Source: Parabacteroides chinchillae (GTDB taxonomy: Bacteria; Bacteroidota; Bacteroidia; Bacteroidales; Tannerellaceae). From it: 64,000 bases of DNA. Below the pieces are notes generated by a model. The model was not told the origin of the DNA. It worked only from the letters and a program-made list of their open reading frames with translations, and did no database searches. The stretch is taken from the NCBI RefSeq assembly GCF_900108035.1, contig NZ_FNVS01000007.1:1-64000 (forward strand), given 5' to 3'. How positions within the stretch are numbered: the stretch's first letter is position 1; every line of letters starts with the position of its first letter. Of this stretch, positions 18,599 through 28,383 are shown piece by piece. A program made the position numbers and the translations under genes.

Positions 18599-18606
18599 TA
18601 CTTTTG
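18599..18606 (+). promoter_or_regulatory. -7 promoter element for the nuclease gene
   Basis: TACTTTTG matches TAnnTTTG, 29 bases before the ATG at 18636. A TTGTG at 18576-18580 lies at about the -33 spacing. Confidence 0.5.
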
Positions 18607-18635
18607 TGCCCGATCATCAACGTGGCAATAGGTGA

Positions 18636-19598
18636 ATGGCAAAAGCTAGAAAAAAAACACAGACGCGAAAAAAAACAAAAAAACAAAACCATGCTTCTCT
18701 GTTTATATCTGTGGTGAAGCGTTCGTTTATTTGGATAAGTGTGGTAGTTGCATGTGCAATTGCGTCGTTGTTTGTATATAATTATTTATTTCCGGTAAAG
18801 AAGACGGTTCCGGTTTCTGAAAATCGGCAAGAAATTCCGGAAATACCTGAGAAGAAGATTACAAAGGCTGTACCGTCCGGAACTTCCTCAAAATCATTTA
18901 AACTTCCGGTTAATGCCGAAATTCCCCGTTTACAGGTTAAGCAGAAAGAACAGGTTGTCAAGCACGAAGGATATACTGTTTCTTATAATTCGGATTACAG
19001 GATTGCCAACTGGGTAGCTTATGAGCTGACTGCTGCAGAGGCAAAGAGCAAAAAAACGAATCGTTCTAATAAATTTGTTCCCGATCCGATGGTGAAAGGA
19101 GCCTCGGCTACAAATGAAGATTATACCCGAACCGGCTACGATAGAGGACATTTGGCACCGGCAGGCGATATGAAATGGTCGGCAAAAGCAATGCGGGAAT
19201 CTTTTTATTTTAGTAATATCTGTCCTCAGAAACCAGGACTGAACAGAGGCATCTGGAAAGATCTTGAAGAGCAATGTCGGTTATGGGCAATGGATAACAG
19301 AATGCTGTTGATAGTGACCGGACCTGTAATTTCTGACGATTTGAAACGGATGGGGAAAAATAAGGTAGCTGTTCCTGCGTTATTTTATAAGGTAATTTGT
19401 ACTATTGTAAACAATAAACCCGAAGGTATTGCATTTTTATTTGAAAATAGAGATTATAGGGATATTTCATTAGAGTCGGTCGCTATCCCGATTGATAGTG
19501 TAGAAAAGGTAACCGGTATTGACTTTTTTCCATCTTTTCCTGACGATCACGAGAGCAGGATGGAAGCTGGGATCAATTGGAATGTATGGTTTTTTTAG
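18636..19598 (+). CDS. Membrane-anchored DNA/RNA non-specific endonuclease (NUC1 family)
   Basis: The 320-residue product starts with a very basic 25-residue tail, then one membrane segment (about 28-50), a linker and an endonuclease_NS domain (about 100-315). The catalytic motif DRGHLAPAGDM is intact with His172 as general base, and the metal-binding Asn region (YFSNICPQ ... LNRGIWKDLE) follows. Family members cut DNA and RNA with magnesium. The topology (basic tail in, catalytic domain out) suggests a periplasmic or surface nuclease, perhaps for nutrient nucleic acids or defence; which is inference. It stands alone between the rhamnose and efflux operons. Confidence 0.9.
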   Translation: MAKARKKTQTRKKTKKQNHASLFISVVKRSFIWISVVVACAIASLFVYNYLFPVKKTVPVSENRQEIPEIPEKKITKAVPSGTSSKSFKLPVNAEIPRLQVKQKEQVVKHEGYTVSYNSDYRIANWVAYELTAAEAKSKKTNRSNKFVPDPMVKGASATNEDYTRTGYDRGHLAPAGDMKWSAKAMRESFYFSNICPQKPGLNRGIWKDLEEQCRLWAMDNRMLLIVTGPVISDDLKRMGKNKVAVPALFYKVICTIVNNKPEGIAFLFENRDYRDISLESVAIPIDSVEKVTGIDFFPSFPDDHESRMEAGINWNVWFF

Positions 19599-19613
19599 CC
19601 GAAACAATAGCAC

Positions 19614-19631
19614 AATACATTGTGTTGTATT
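19614..19631. promoter_or_regulatory. Inverted repeat upstream of the efflux operon
   Basis: AATACA and TGTATT flank six bases, and an overlapping CACAA/TTGTG pair is present. This could be a regulator binding site for the RND operon, but no regulator gene is adjacent. Confidence 0.25.
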
Positions 19632-19673
19632 TTATAGAAACAGATTAAAATAAATAATAAAAAGCGATTTACA

Positions 19674-20726
19674 ATGAGTGGAAAATTAATCCCCGTTTTA
19701 GCATTGGCAGCACTGATATCATCTTGTAGCCAACCTCCTGTGAAAGAGCAAGGTCCTCGCCCTGTAAAATTGGCGGAAGTGGTTTCTCTGAATAGGGTGG
19801 AAAAGTCATTCAGTGGAGTGGTATCTCCTGATCAGTTTAGTGACCTGGCATTTAAGATGTCGGGACCGCTCATCTCATTGAATGTAGAAGAAGGTCAGAA
19901 GATTCGTACAGGACAAGTGGTGGCCGAAATAGATCCTCAGGATTTCAAATGGGAGTTTGAAGCCAAGAAAGCATCATATCAAACGGCGGAAGCTCAGTTG
20001 CAGCGTGCCGAGAAACTGTTGTCCAAGCAAGCCATTTCTAAGCAGGAGTATGAATCGACCGAAGCTGCATATTCTAATGCGAAAGCAGCATTTGAATATG
20101 CACAGAATCAGTTGACTCAAACAAAATTGCGTGCTCCGTTTGATGGCTTTATTCAGAAAAAATATGTTGAAAACTATCAGAAAGTGCAGGCTGGACAAGG
20201 CATTGTTTGTTTGATTAACCCGAACAAACTTCAGATACAGTACACAATGCCTGAATCGAGCATTAATTATTTTTCCAACCCATACAGCCTTTATGTGGAG
20301 TTTGACAATTACAAGGGCATTCGGTTTAAGGCAAAAGTGAAGGAATATGTGGAAGCGTCGCCCGATGGTTCCGGCGTTCCTGTTTTTTTGTATATAGATG
20401 ATCCTGAGTTTAATTTGGATAAATATAAGGTCGCTGTTGGCTTTTCTTGCCGCGTGATCCTGCATGTGGAAACAGGAAGTTTTAATGAGGGAGCAGTCAT
20501 GATTCCGATTTCCTCAATTGTGGCAGGCGAAGGAAATAATAATATGTATGTATTTGTTTACAATAGCCAGAGCCAAAAAGTTGAACGCCGTCAGATTAAG
20601 GAAGAAGAACTGCTGGGAAAAGACCGTGTCGTTGTTACGGAAGGTTTGCAGGCTGGCGAGAAGATTGTAACAGCCGGTGCCACCCGATTAGTTGACGGTC
20701 AACAGGTAAAAGTATTAACAGATTAA
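19674..20726 (+). CDS. RND efflux periplasmic adaptor, lipoprotein
   Basis: This 350-residue membrane fusion protein has a lipobox ISSC (Cys18), a lipoyl half-motif, a predicted alpha-hairpin (about residues 95-135, YQTAEAQLQRAEKLLSKQAI onward), the second lipoyl half (LRAPFDGFIQKK), a beta-barrel and a membrane-proximal domain. It links the inner-membrane pump encoded 11 bases downstream to the outer-membrane factor. Length is normal for AcrA/MexA-type proteins. Substrates cannot be deduced. Confidence 0.93.
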   Translation: MSGKLIPVLALAALISSCSQPPVKEQGPRPVKLAEVVSLNRVEKSFSGVVSPDQFSDLAFKMSGPLISLNVEEGQKIRTGQVVAEIDPQDFKWEFEAKKASYQTAEAQLQRAEKLLSKQAISKQEYESTEAAYSNAKAAFEYAQNQLTQTKLRAPFDGFIQKKYVENYQKVQAGQGIVCLINPNKLQIQYTMPESSINYFSNPYSLYVEFDNYKGIRFKAKVKEYVEASPDGSGVPVFLYIDDPEFNLDKYKVAVGFSCRVILHVETGSFNEGAVMIPISSIVAGEGNNNMYVFVYNSQSQKVERRQIKEEELLGKDRVVVTEGLQAGEKIVTAGATRLVDGQQVKVLTD

Positions 20727-20737
20727 GCAGATAAACA

Positions 20738-23700
20738 ATGAATATACCAAAATATTCTTTAGAAAATAAGAAGATTATATATTTCTTTTTGGCAGTTCTG
20801 CTGATAGGAGGTGTATACTCTTTTTTTAAATTGCCAAAGAAGGAAGATTCGCCCTTTGTGATTAAGCAGGCCGTCTTGGTTACGCAATATCCGGGCGCAA
20901 CCCCTTTAGAGGTTGAAAAGTTGGTGACAGAGCCTATTGAACGTGAGATACAGTCAATGGCTGACGTATATCAGATTAAATCGGAATCATATTTCGGTAT
21001 GTCTAAAATCTCGATAGAACTTCAACCCACACTGGATCCGAATTATATGCCGGTTAAGTGGGATGAGTTACGTCGTAAGGTAGCTAATATTCAGCCGCAA
21101 CTTCCTACCGGAACGTCTGCTATTAATGTGAGCGATGACTTTGGGGATGTTTTCGGTATTTATTATGCCCTTTCTGCGGATGAAGGTTTTACTTATAAGG
21201 ATATGCGTGACTGGGCGCAGAAGATAAAAACCGAGTTGACCCCCATACCCGGTGTTCAGAAAGTTTATTTGTATGGCGAACAAACACAGGTTGTAAATAT
21301 TCGTATATCGGTTCCTAAGCTGGCCAACTTGGGTATAGATCCCAATTCTATACAACAGGTATTGCAAACGCAGAATTTACTTGTAAATACTGGGGAATTA
21401 GGCACCGGGACATATCAGCTACGTGTAAATGCCGAAGGAACTTACAAAAGTATTGAAGATATCCGCGATCAGTTGATTGTAACGAAGAGCGGGAGTGAGG
21501 TTCGTTTAGGAGACATTGCTATTATAGAACGCGGCTATATGGATCCGCCTTCTAACTTAATGCGTGTAGATGGTAAGCGTGCAATCGGTATAGGTGTGGC
21601 TACAGGGGCAAAGGATGATGTTGTTGCTGTAGGAAATGCCGTATCAGATCACCTGAAAGAGATGGAGCAGCTTTTCCCTATCGGCATGGAACTGAAAACG
21701 ATTTATCCGGAAAACAAGATTGCGGATGAAGCGAATAATGGTTTTATTCTGAACCTGATCGAATCGTTGTTGATTGTAATTGTTATTATCTTCCTGGTGA
21801 TGGGTTCCCGTGCCGGTATGTTGGTGGGGAGCTCGTTATTATTCTCTGTGGGAGGTACATTGCTGATCATGCTTATCTGGGGTGTCGGGCTGAACCGTAC
21901 GTCATTGGCTGCATTTATTATTGCAATGGGTATGCTTGTGGATAATGCCATCGTGGTGACAGATAATGCCCAGGTGGGTATTAAGCGTGGATTGTCGCGT
22001 TATCAGGCTTTGATAGATGGAGCAACCAAACCTCAATGGGCTTTACTTGGTGCAACATTTATTGCAGTTTGTTCGTTTTTGCCGATGTATCTGGCTCCGG
22101 CTGCCGTTGCCGAAATTGTAAAACCTTTGTTTATTGTATTAGCCGTATCTTTGGGATTAAGCTGGATATTGGCATTAACGCAGACAACTACATTTGGTAA
22201 CTTTATATTGAAAGAGGCTAAGCCGGGCGAAGCTAAAGATCCCTACGATACCAAGTTGTATCATAAATTTGAGAAGGTGCTGGCTCGTTTGATCAAACGC
22301 AGATATGTGACATTGGTATCTGTTATTGCAACCTTGTTCCTCTCTCTGTTTATTATGGGTATTATGCCGCAGAGTTTCTTCCCGATCATGAATAAGCCTT
22401 ACTTCCGTGCAGATTTGATTTTCCCTGAAGGATATGGTATTGAGGATGTGGAACGGAATGTAAAGAATATTGAAAATTATTTGAAGACGAATGAGAATAT
22501 TAAGTCTTATTCATTTACAATGGGCGGTTCTCCGGTTCGTTATTATCTGGCTAGTTCGTCGGTAGGACCGAAACCTAATTTTGCAAATGTGTTGATTGAA
22601 ACCAAAGATGCTAAAGATGCAAAAGGGGAAGAGGGCAAGTTTTATGATTATATGGTTGCCAATTATCCTGAGATTTTGACTCGTTCGGCACTATTTGCAT
22701 TGTCTCCGGTTCCGGATGCAGCAATTGAAATTGGCTTCATTGGTGATAATATAGATACATTGGTTGCATTAACCGGGCGTGCCCAGGATATTGCCCGTTC
22801 GAATGATATGGTAATGGAAGTCCGAAATAGCTGGGGAAACAAGGTGCCGGTATGGAAGCCGCTGTATTCCCAGGAAAAAGGTTTAAGACTGGGTATCACT
22901 CGCCAGCAGGTGGCTTATTCACTTCGCTCGGCAACGAATGGAGTCCCGTTGGGCGAATATCGCGAAGGCGATGTATTTATGCCTATCTTAATGAAAGATG
23001 CCGACCGCGATTCGATGAACCTGAATGATATAAAGACTTTGCCGGTTTATAGTGCAAAAGGCCGCTCCGTTAAGGTCGAGCAGGTTATTGATGATTTTTC
23101 GTTGGATTATGAATATAGCGTAGTGAAGCGTTATAACCGTCAGCGTTATATGATGATGCAGTGCGAACCTAAACGTGGAGCTAATACAATGGCTGCATTT
23201 AATAATTTGTGGACGGAAATACAGCAAAAAGTCCAGGTGCCGGAAGGGTATAAATTGCAATATTTCGGAGAACAGTCAGAACAAGATAAAGGTAATAGTG
23301 CAATTGCTGCAAATATACCTTTAATGTTCGGATTGATTTATATAACATTGTTATTCTTGTTCCCGAAATTTTATCGTAAACCGATTCTGATTATGTGTAT
23401 GTTGCCGTTGATCTTTATCGGGGTTGTATTAGGTTTATTGGTATTTGGTAAATCTTTGGACTTCTTTGCCATGTTAGGTTTGCTGGGACTGATAGGTATG
23501 AATATAAAGAATGCTATCGTATTGGTTGATGAAATAGGCTTGCAGATGAATAGCGGACTGGCTCCGGTAAATGCTGTTATTGAAGCTACAAAAACGCGTA
23601 TTGTTCCGGTAACGATGGCTTCGGGAACTACAATTCTTGGTATGTTGCCTTTGTTGGGTGATGCTATGTTTGCCGGTATGGCTGCTACGATCATGGGCGG

Positions 23701-23779
23701 TTTATTTATATCTACTGTCCTGACAATATTCGTACTTCCAGTTACCTATTGTATATTCTTTAAGATTAAATCTGAATAA
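20738..23779 (+). CDS. RND-family efflux pump (AcrB/HAE-1-like)
   Basis: The 1013-residue product has the full RND plan: one N-terminal membrane helix, a large periplasmic loop (about 35-335), six helices (about 335-540), a second loop (about 560-860) and five or more terminal helices. The proton-relay segment of the fourth helix reads GMLVDNAIVV, keeping one acidic residue where AcrB has an Asp pair. Proton-driven export of drugs, bile salts or similar compounds is the family role. It is co-transcribed with the adaptor (11-base gap) and the TolC-like gene (5-base gap). Confidence 0.94.
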   Translation: MNIPKYSLENKKIIYFFLAVLLIGGVYSFFKLPKKEDSPFVIKQAVLVTQYPGATPLEVEKLVTEPIEREIQSMADVYQIKSESYFGMSKISIELQPTLDPNYMPVKWDELRRKVANIQPQLPTGTSAINVSDDFGDVFGIYYALSADEGFTYKDMRDWAQKIKTELTPIPGVQKVYLYGEQTQVVNIRISVPKLANLGIDPNSIQQVLQTQNLLVNTGELGTGTYQLRVNAEGTYKSIEDIRDQLIVTKSGSEVRLGDIAIIERGYMDPPSNLMRVDGKRAIGIGVATGAKDDVVAVGNAVSDHLKEMEQLFPIGMELKTIYPENKIADEANNGFILNLIESLLIVIVIIFLVMGSRAGMLVGSSLLFSVGGTLLIMLIWGVGLNRTSLAAFIIAMGMLVDNAIVVTDNAQVGIKRGLSRYQALIDGATKPQWALLGATFIAVCSFLPMYLAPAAVAEIVKPLFIVLAVSLGLSWILALTQTTTFGNFILKEAKPGEAKDPYDTKLYHKFEKVLARLIKRRYVTLVSVIATLFLSLFIMGIMPQSFFPIMNKPYFRADLIFPEGYGIEDVERNVKNIENYLKTNENIKSYSFTMGGSPVRYYLASSSVGPKPNFANVLIETKDAKDAKGEEGKFYDYMVANYPEILTRSALFALSPVPDAAIEIGFIGDNIDTLVALTGRAQDIARSNDMVMEVRNSWGNKVPVWKPLYSQEKGLRLGITRQQVAYSLRSATNGVPLGEYREGDVFMPILMKDADRDSMNLNDIKTLPVYSAKGRSVKVEQVIDDFSLDYEYSVVKRYNRQRYMMMQCEPKRGANTMAAFNNLWTEIQQKVQVPEGYKLQYFGEQSEQDKGNSAIAANIPLMFGLIYITLLFLFPKFYRKPILIMCMLPLIFIGVVLGLLVFGKSLDFFAMLGLLGLIGMNIKNAIVLVDEIGLQMNSGLAPVNAVIEATKTRIVPVTMASGTTILGMLPLLGDAMFAGMAATIMGGLFISTVLTIFVLPVTYCIFFKIKSE

Positions 23780-23784
23780 GTAAT

Positions 23785-25080
23785 ATGAGAAATAAAATAA
23801 TAATAGCTTGTTTACTATTGGGAGCTTTGTCTGTAAAAGCACAGGATGGCCGGTTTTCGATAGAAGAGTATAAACAGCGTGTTCTTGAATACAGCCGTCA
23901 GATAAAGCAAAGTGCGGAAGAAAGAATAGCTATGCAGCATGCTGTAAAAGCTGCTAAGACGGCATTTTTTCCAGCAGTGGATTTTTCCGGTAACTACCAG
24001 TATCGTATCAATAAATATGAACTGGGAATGGGAGACGGAATACCCGGAATAGAAATGGATCATAATACCTATAGTCTGGGTGCAACCGTAAACCAGCCTA
24101 TCTATGCAGGCGGGCAGATTTATAATAACTATAAAGCTGCACAGGTACAGGGCGAGATTGCATCACAGGCGGAAGAATTAACTACGGATAATATAATCTA
24201 TACAGCCGACCTGAATTATTGGTCGGCAGCTGCCCGCAAAGGAATGTATGAGGTTATGTGCCAATATGTGGATATAGTTCAGGAATTGGCAAATGTGCTG
24301 ACTATCCGTTTTAATGACGGCCAGATCAGTAAAACGGATTTATTGCAGGTAGAGTCGCGGCTGAAGGAAGCGGAGCTTAATAAGAGTTCGGCATATAAGG
24401 ATTATCAGATTGCGTTGCAGAATATGAATTCTTTAATGGGGGTTTCTCCTATGGCTCCGATAATAGTGACGGATTCCATTACAATGTATCAGATGCTGCC
24501 TTTGCAGGTGGGCGAGGATGTTGCTTTGCGTAACCGTCCGGAATATACAATTACCCAATTGGATATTGAGTATCAAAAACGTCAGATTAATTTGTCGAAG
24601 GCTAAATATAATCCGACACTGGCAATAGGATTCCAAGGTAGCTGGGGAACACCTATGTTGAATGTGAAAGGTTCCGACTTACTTTGGACTCCGGCAGTGT
24701 TTGCCTCATTGAAGATTCCATTGTTTCATTGGGGAGCACGTTTTAAAGAGGTAAACTCTCAAAAGGCACTTCTTCGCAGCAAGGAATATGCAATGGATAA
24801 TACACGCGATCAGATAGCAAATGAAGTGGCTAATGCCTGGACCAGTTTGAAGGAGAATACGAAGCAAATAACTGTAGCGGAAGAAGCATGCAAGATTGCC
24901 GAAGAAAACCTGGATTTGAATACATTTAGCTATAATGAAGGTAAACTTCCTATTTTGGATGTGCTTTCTGCCCAATTATCGTGGATTCAGTCTTATAGCA
25001 GTTTGATCCAGACCTGGTATCAGCAAAAGGCTTCTTTAGCGCAATATAATAAAGCAATAGGACTGCGCCGTTTGCAGTAA
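23785..25080 (+). CDS. TolC-family outer membrane efflux protein
   Basis: The 431-residue protein has a signal peptide ending at VKAQ and the duplicated OEP domain of TolC: long alpha-helical stretches (about 25-220 and 230-425), with the beta-barrel segment near SLGATVNQPIYAGGQI and its repeat FASLKIPLFHWGARF. It forms the trimeric outer-membrane exit duct for the RND pump encoded immediately upstream. Confidence 0.93.
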   Translation: MRNKIIIACLLLGALSVKAQDGRFSIEEYKQRVLEYSRQIKQSAEERIAMQHAVKAAKTAFFPAVDFSGNYQYRINKYELGMGDGIPGIEMDHNTYSLGATVNQPIYAGGQIYNNYKAAQVQGEIASQAEELTTDNIIYTADLNYWSAAARKGMYEVMCQYVDIVQELANVLTIRFNDGQISKTDLLQVESRLKEAELNKSSAYKDYQIALQNMNSLMGVSPMAPIIVTDSITMYQMLPLQVGEDVALRNRPEYTITQLDIEYQKRQINLSKAKYNPTLAIGFQGSWGTPMLNVKGSDLLWTPAVFASLKIPLFHWGARFKEVNSQKALLRSKEYAMDNTRDQIANEVANAWTSLKENTKQITVAEEACKIAEENLDLNTFSYNEGKLPILDVLSAQLSWIQSYSSLIQTWYQQKASLAQYNKAIGLRRLQ

Positions 25081-25102
25081 ATTTTGGTTTAAATGGATAT
25101 TG

Positions 25103-25138
25103 AAAAGAGATTGCCTTTGTTTGAGGTAATCTCTTTTT
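25103..25138 (+). terminator. Terminator of the RND efflux operon
   Basis: A stem AAGAGATTGCC/GGTAATCTCTT (one G-T pair) around a 9-base loop, followed by a T-run, starts 23 bases after the TolC-like stop codon. Confidence 0.85.
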
Positions 25139-25322
25139 ATTTTATCTTTGCCCTGTCTAAATGTTAAAATATTGCATTAGCAGTGAAGATGTTTCGATAA
25201 TTTTAAAAATGTGTTGTATAATATCTTTTTTTATTTGCTCAGTTTTATTAAATGGCGCATCTTTGCATGCAGATAACCTAAACAATCTTTTTGCCTTAAA
25301 GACTAATACCTATTAAAAACCT

Positions 25323-25356
25323 ATAAAGCGAGCCTTTGAGAAAAGGCTCGCTTTAT
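25323..25356 (-). terminator. Terminator downstream of the STN-domain gene
   Basis: A perfect 15-bp stem (arms 25323-25337 and 25342-25356) with a 4-base loop. On the minus strand it is followed by a short T-run (GGTTTTTAA), so it ends the sigma/FecR/STN operon. The region 25139-25322 holds a lone TATCTTTG (25143-25150) but no clear gene. Confidence 0.8.
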
Positions 25357-25368
25357 GATTTATTAGAG

Positions 25369-26922
25369 TTAATAGCCTGTCTCTTCTATCTTTGACGATA
25401 TTTTACTTATGGCTTCATATAACTTTTCTTCGGGTAAGATAATATTAAAATTTCCCCAAAAGTTTTCATCATATATGAAATTTGTTTCCCCAAAAATGGT
25501 GCGGGTAGGGAGTATTTCGTTCTTTACAAAACGTTTTACGTCGGAAGTGTCCGTTTTACAAGTCACCATTTCGAACCATGTATGAAGATTATTTGTGTTA
25601 AAAAGTGATTTTCTTTTCTTAATTTTAAAGTATAAATCGCCTTTTACATGATTGATATAATATGTTTCATTCCATGATTTATAAGTTATCGTATACGAAA
25701 CTTTTTGAGGTATGATTTTAAGTCCTTTACTTTTTTTTCGTATAAACATGTTGGCTGCATCTTTGATGTATTTGGGATTATATTCGAAAAACACACGGAG
25801 CAGGGCATAGTTTTCCGCATCGATATAAATTTCACCTTTGTATAAAGGTCCGCTTATGTTATTTTTTTGTTCGAAAGAAATGACATTTGCCAATCTGTTA
25901 TCAATAACGGTAATATCAGTGTGCGCGTATGTGTACAGGTTTTCTTCGTCTAAAGTGAGAAAGTCGGGCAGGTTTTTAACAACATCCAATGTGAGGCACG
26001 CATTGATACCCGATTTTATTTTGGCGATAAGAGAATCATGGTCTTGCTCATTACTGATCCTGTGCATTTTTAATAATTTGACCTGGTCGCTATGCTGTAT
26101 ATTATTATATGGTGTTTTGTACACTTTAAATATAGCTTCCGTAAGATTGGCCAGTTTCTTTTTATGCTCTACACCTTCTCTATAGAATGTTGTTAAATAA
26201 ACGGGCTGATCCGTATAATTAGATTTCCTTCTATCCAGCATTTCCTGGATTAATTTGACCGGATTTACCAAACGGATGACAACCTCTTGTATTGGAATAA
26301 CTTTCGGTTCGAGTGCCAGCGTGTTGTATTTATCTATAAGAATTTCACTTCTTACTTCCTGAGGTTCGTAGCCTATATGTGAAAAATGAATTGTCGATTG
26401 CCGGAGTGAGTCGGGGAGCCGGAGCCTGAATTCCCCATTCTGATTGCTTATTGTTCCGATAGGATTTTCTTTTACGCTTATAGTTCCGAAAGAAATAGGT
26501 TCTTTGGAATAATGGTCTTGTAAAACTCCTCCAATGTCGAAATAAGTGCTGTCTTTAATTACCGGTGTAACTATGGGTATGGAAGTAGTCGTGTTTGTTT
26601 TTGACGGAAGGGATAGTAGAATATGATTGCCGATAATTTGCATTTGGATTTTATTGTTTCCTGTAATGGCATAAATAGCTTCCCTGATTGTATATTCTTT
26701 CTTTTTTAATTTTATCCTCTTTTCATTATCTATAATTTTGCTATCGTATATGAATAAGAATTCCGAACGTTCTGAAACATCTTCCAGTAATTGGTATATT
26801 GTACCTTTTTGTTTTGAAAGGACTATTTTCCGGTCAAGCATATCATTTCCGTCTGCCTGCATAGGTAATGATATAAATAGCAGGAAGAAGCAAATAATGT
26901 ATGATGCTTCCCATTTTATCAT
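25369..26922 (-). CDS. STN- and CarboxypepD_reg-domain protein, FecR partner candidate
   Basis: The 517-residue product has a signal peptide (about 1-23), then an STN (secretin/TonB short N-terminal) domain at about 28-108, a CarboxypepD_reg-like beta-sandwich at about 128-215 (NPIGTISNQNGEFRLRLP, HIGYEPQEV) and a 300-residue C-terminal region shared with the 418-residue protein encoded at 28384-29640. STN domains normally sit on TonB-dependent transporters and contact FecR-type anti-sigma regulators. Here the gene begins 10 bases after fecR and there is no TonB box, plug domain or beta-barrel of transporter length, so the protein may be a dedicated envelope sensor. Function is inferred from domains and context only. 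Confidence 0.8.
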   Translation of the reverse strand: MIKWEASYIICFFLLFISLPMQADGNDMLDRKIVLSKQKGTIYQLLEDVSERSEFLFIYDSKIIDNEKRIKLKKKEYTIREAIYAITGNNKIQMQIIGNHILLSLPSKTNTTTSIPIVTPVIKDSTYFDIGGVLQDHYSKEPISFGTISVKENPIGTISNQNGEFRLRLPDSLRQSTIHFSHIGYEPQEVRSEILIDKYNTLALEPKVIPIQEVVIRLVNPVKLIQEMLDRRKSNYTDQPVYLTTFYREGVEHKKKLANLTEAIFKVYKTPYNNIQHSDQVKLLKMHRISNEQDHDSLIAKIKSGINACLTLDVVKNLPDFLTLDEENLYTYAHTDITVIDNRLANVISFEQKNNISGPLYKGEIYIDAENYALLRVFFEYNPKYIKDAANMFIRKKSKGLKIIPQKVSYTITYKSWNETYYINHVKGDLYFKIKKRKSLFNTNNLHTWFEMVTCKTDTSDVKRFVKNEILPTRTIFGETNFIYDENFWGNFNIILPEEKLYEAISKISSKIEETGY

Positions 26923-26932
26923 GATCGTAAAA

Positions 26933-27790
26933 TTAGGGTTCGGAAATGAATACTATATTCTTTTCACGTGTATATTTTAGATTTAAAGCTGCACATATCA
27001 GTTGGGCAATTTCTTCCGGAGAGTTGTTTATGAAACGGACAGTCAGGCGATGCTCTTTCATCGACGGGGTTGTCTCTATGGATATTCCCGGATTTGCCTG
27101 ATTGACAACTTGCAGGATGTCTGCCAGCCGCTCGTCTTTGAATTGCATTTGTTTTGTATATCGGGCAAACTGTCCCAGGTCTTGTGTTTTACTTATTTGT
27201 AAACGGCGCGAAAGGAGGGTCGCTGTTTCTCCGGCATTTACAAACACACTTTCGTTATTCTGCCTGTAAGTTACTTTTACCGTGCCGTGCTGGACAGATA
27301 ATTCAAATAACTTATTATTGCTGTTTTTTACGTTGAAAGCAGTACCTATTACTTCTATTTGCATATCTTCGGTTTCGATCAGGAAAGGACGTTCTTTATT
27401 ACCGCTTACGTTGAAAAGAGCGTTACCTTTTAAAGATACGGTTCTTTTGTCGGTAGCGAAATGTTCCGGGTATTGTATCTGGGAATTGTCTGCCAGATAG
27501 ATAACAGAACCGTCTTCCAGTGTTTTAACTAAAACCGTTGCATCTTGTTTGTTTTGCAAAGTAAATAACGCAGGCTCCGGGCTGACAGGACGATTTGTCA
27601 ATAGCGCAACGGTTGCGGATATGAAAAGTAGTAAAATAGCTGCCGCCCATCCTGTATTCCTTACTGAAAAGATAACACTCCGTTTCTTCCCGGCAGTATC
27701 CGTAAGCAGTCCGTCTTGTTGGAGCCTTGAATATAGCTGGTTCCAGGCTTTATCTGTTTTACTGATATTTTTATTTGTTTGTTGTTTCAT
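26933..27790 (-). CDS. FecR-type anti-sigma / sigma regulator
   Basis: The 285-residue protein has a short cytoplasmic N-terminal part, one membrane helix (about 47-66), a periplasmic FecR domain (about 90-185, with EVIGTAFNV and VNAGETATL) and a C-terminal DUF4974 domain (about 210-285). The family holds the partner ECF sigma factor in check and releases it when the STN domain of an outer-membrane protein signals. Its start overlaps the sigma gene stop as ATGA (27787-27790), indicating translational coupling. No SusC-type transporter follows; the STN protein takes that position. Confidence 0.93.
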   Translation of the reverse strand: MKQQTNKNISKTDKAWNQLYSRLQQDGLLTDTAGKKRSVIFSVRNTGWAAAILLLFISATVALLTNRPVSPEPALFTLQNKQDATVLVKTLEDGSVIYLADNSQIQYPEHFATDKRTVSLKGNALFNVSGNKERPFLIETEDMQIEVIGTAFNVKNSNNKLFELSVQHGTVKVTYRQNNESVFVNAGETATLLSRRLQISKTQDLGQFARYTKQMQFKDERLADILQVVNQANPGISIETTPSMKEHRLTVRFINNSPEEIAQLICAALNLKYTREKNIVFISEP

Positions 27791-28329
27791 GTTGTATAAC
27801 TTTCAATTTCTTTACGAAGTGCATGAAGCGCTTTTGTCATTTCCGCTTCAACTGTTTTTATAGAGATGGAAAGAGCTGTTGCTATTTCCGTGTATTTCAT
27901 ACCGCCAAAACGATGCATCCTGAAAATCTGCAGCCTGCGTTCAGGTAATTGATAGAGTGTCCGGTCGATTAAATCTTGGAGTTCTTTGTATTCTAACAAT
28001 TCTTGTGGGGAAGACGTACTGTTTTCTTCTTTCGACAAGAGAACTTCTTTATACCGGTTTCTTACCTCTTGATGTTCCAGCACTTGCAAGGAACGGTTTC
28101 GCACGGCACCATATAAATAACTTTTGACCGAGTGGAATAGCTGGAGCTTTTCCCGTTCTTTCCAAAATGTATAAAATAAATCCTGTACTATCTCTTCCGC
28201 GGTATCTGTTTGTCCGGTTATGCTGGCGGCGTACAGGCAGAGGGGCGAATAGTAAAGCCTGAAAATACTTTCGAAAGCTTTAATGTTTCCTTCTTTAATC
28301 TTGGCAAGTACAAGTAAGTCGTTCAGCAT
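27787..28329 (-). CDS. ECF-type RNA polymerase sigma factor
   Basis: This 180-residue protein has sigma-70 region 2 (about 15-80, FESIFRLYYSPLCLYA then EEIVQDLFYTFWKER) and region 4 (about 115-170, LPERRLQIFRMHRFGGMKY followed by EIATALSIS as helix-turn-helix). It would direct transcription of the genes controlled by the adjacent FecR, possibly including the CarboxypepD_reg genes on both sides. The frame extends to a TTG at 28359, but a -7 box covers that codon, so ATG 28329 is the start. Confidence 0.93.
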   Translation of the reverse strand: MLNDLLVLAKIKEGNIKAFESIFRLYYSPLCLYAASITGQTDTAEEIVQDLFYTFWKEREKLQLFHSVKSYLYGAVRNRSLQVLEHQEVRNRYKEVLLSKEENSTSSPQELLEYKELQDLIDRTLYQLPERRLQIFRMHRFGGMKYTEIATALSISIKTVEAEMTKALHALRKEIESYTT

Positions 28330-28356
28330 AACCGCATTTTTAGTGGTAAACTTTTT

Positions 28357-28364
28357 CAAATATA
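28357..28364 (-). promoter_or_regulatory. -7 promoter element for the ECF sigma gene
   Basis: The minus strand reads TATATTTG, matching TAnnTTTG; a start near 28350 leaves about 20 bases before ATG 28329. This suggests housekeeping expression of the sigma/FecR/STN genes apart from the upstream gene. Confidence 0.5.
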
Positions 28365-28383
28365 CGAAAAAGATAGCAAGATA

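Noticed and set aside
25143-25356. Small RNA from a lone TATCTTTG to the 25323-25356 hairpin
   Set aside because: There is no -33 element and the hairpin lacks a T-run on the plus strand; it serves the minus-strand gene.
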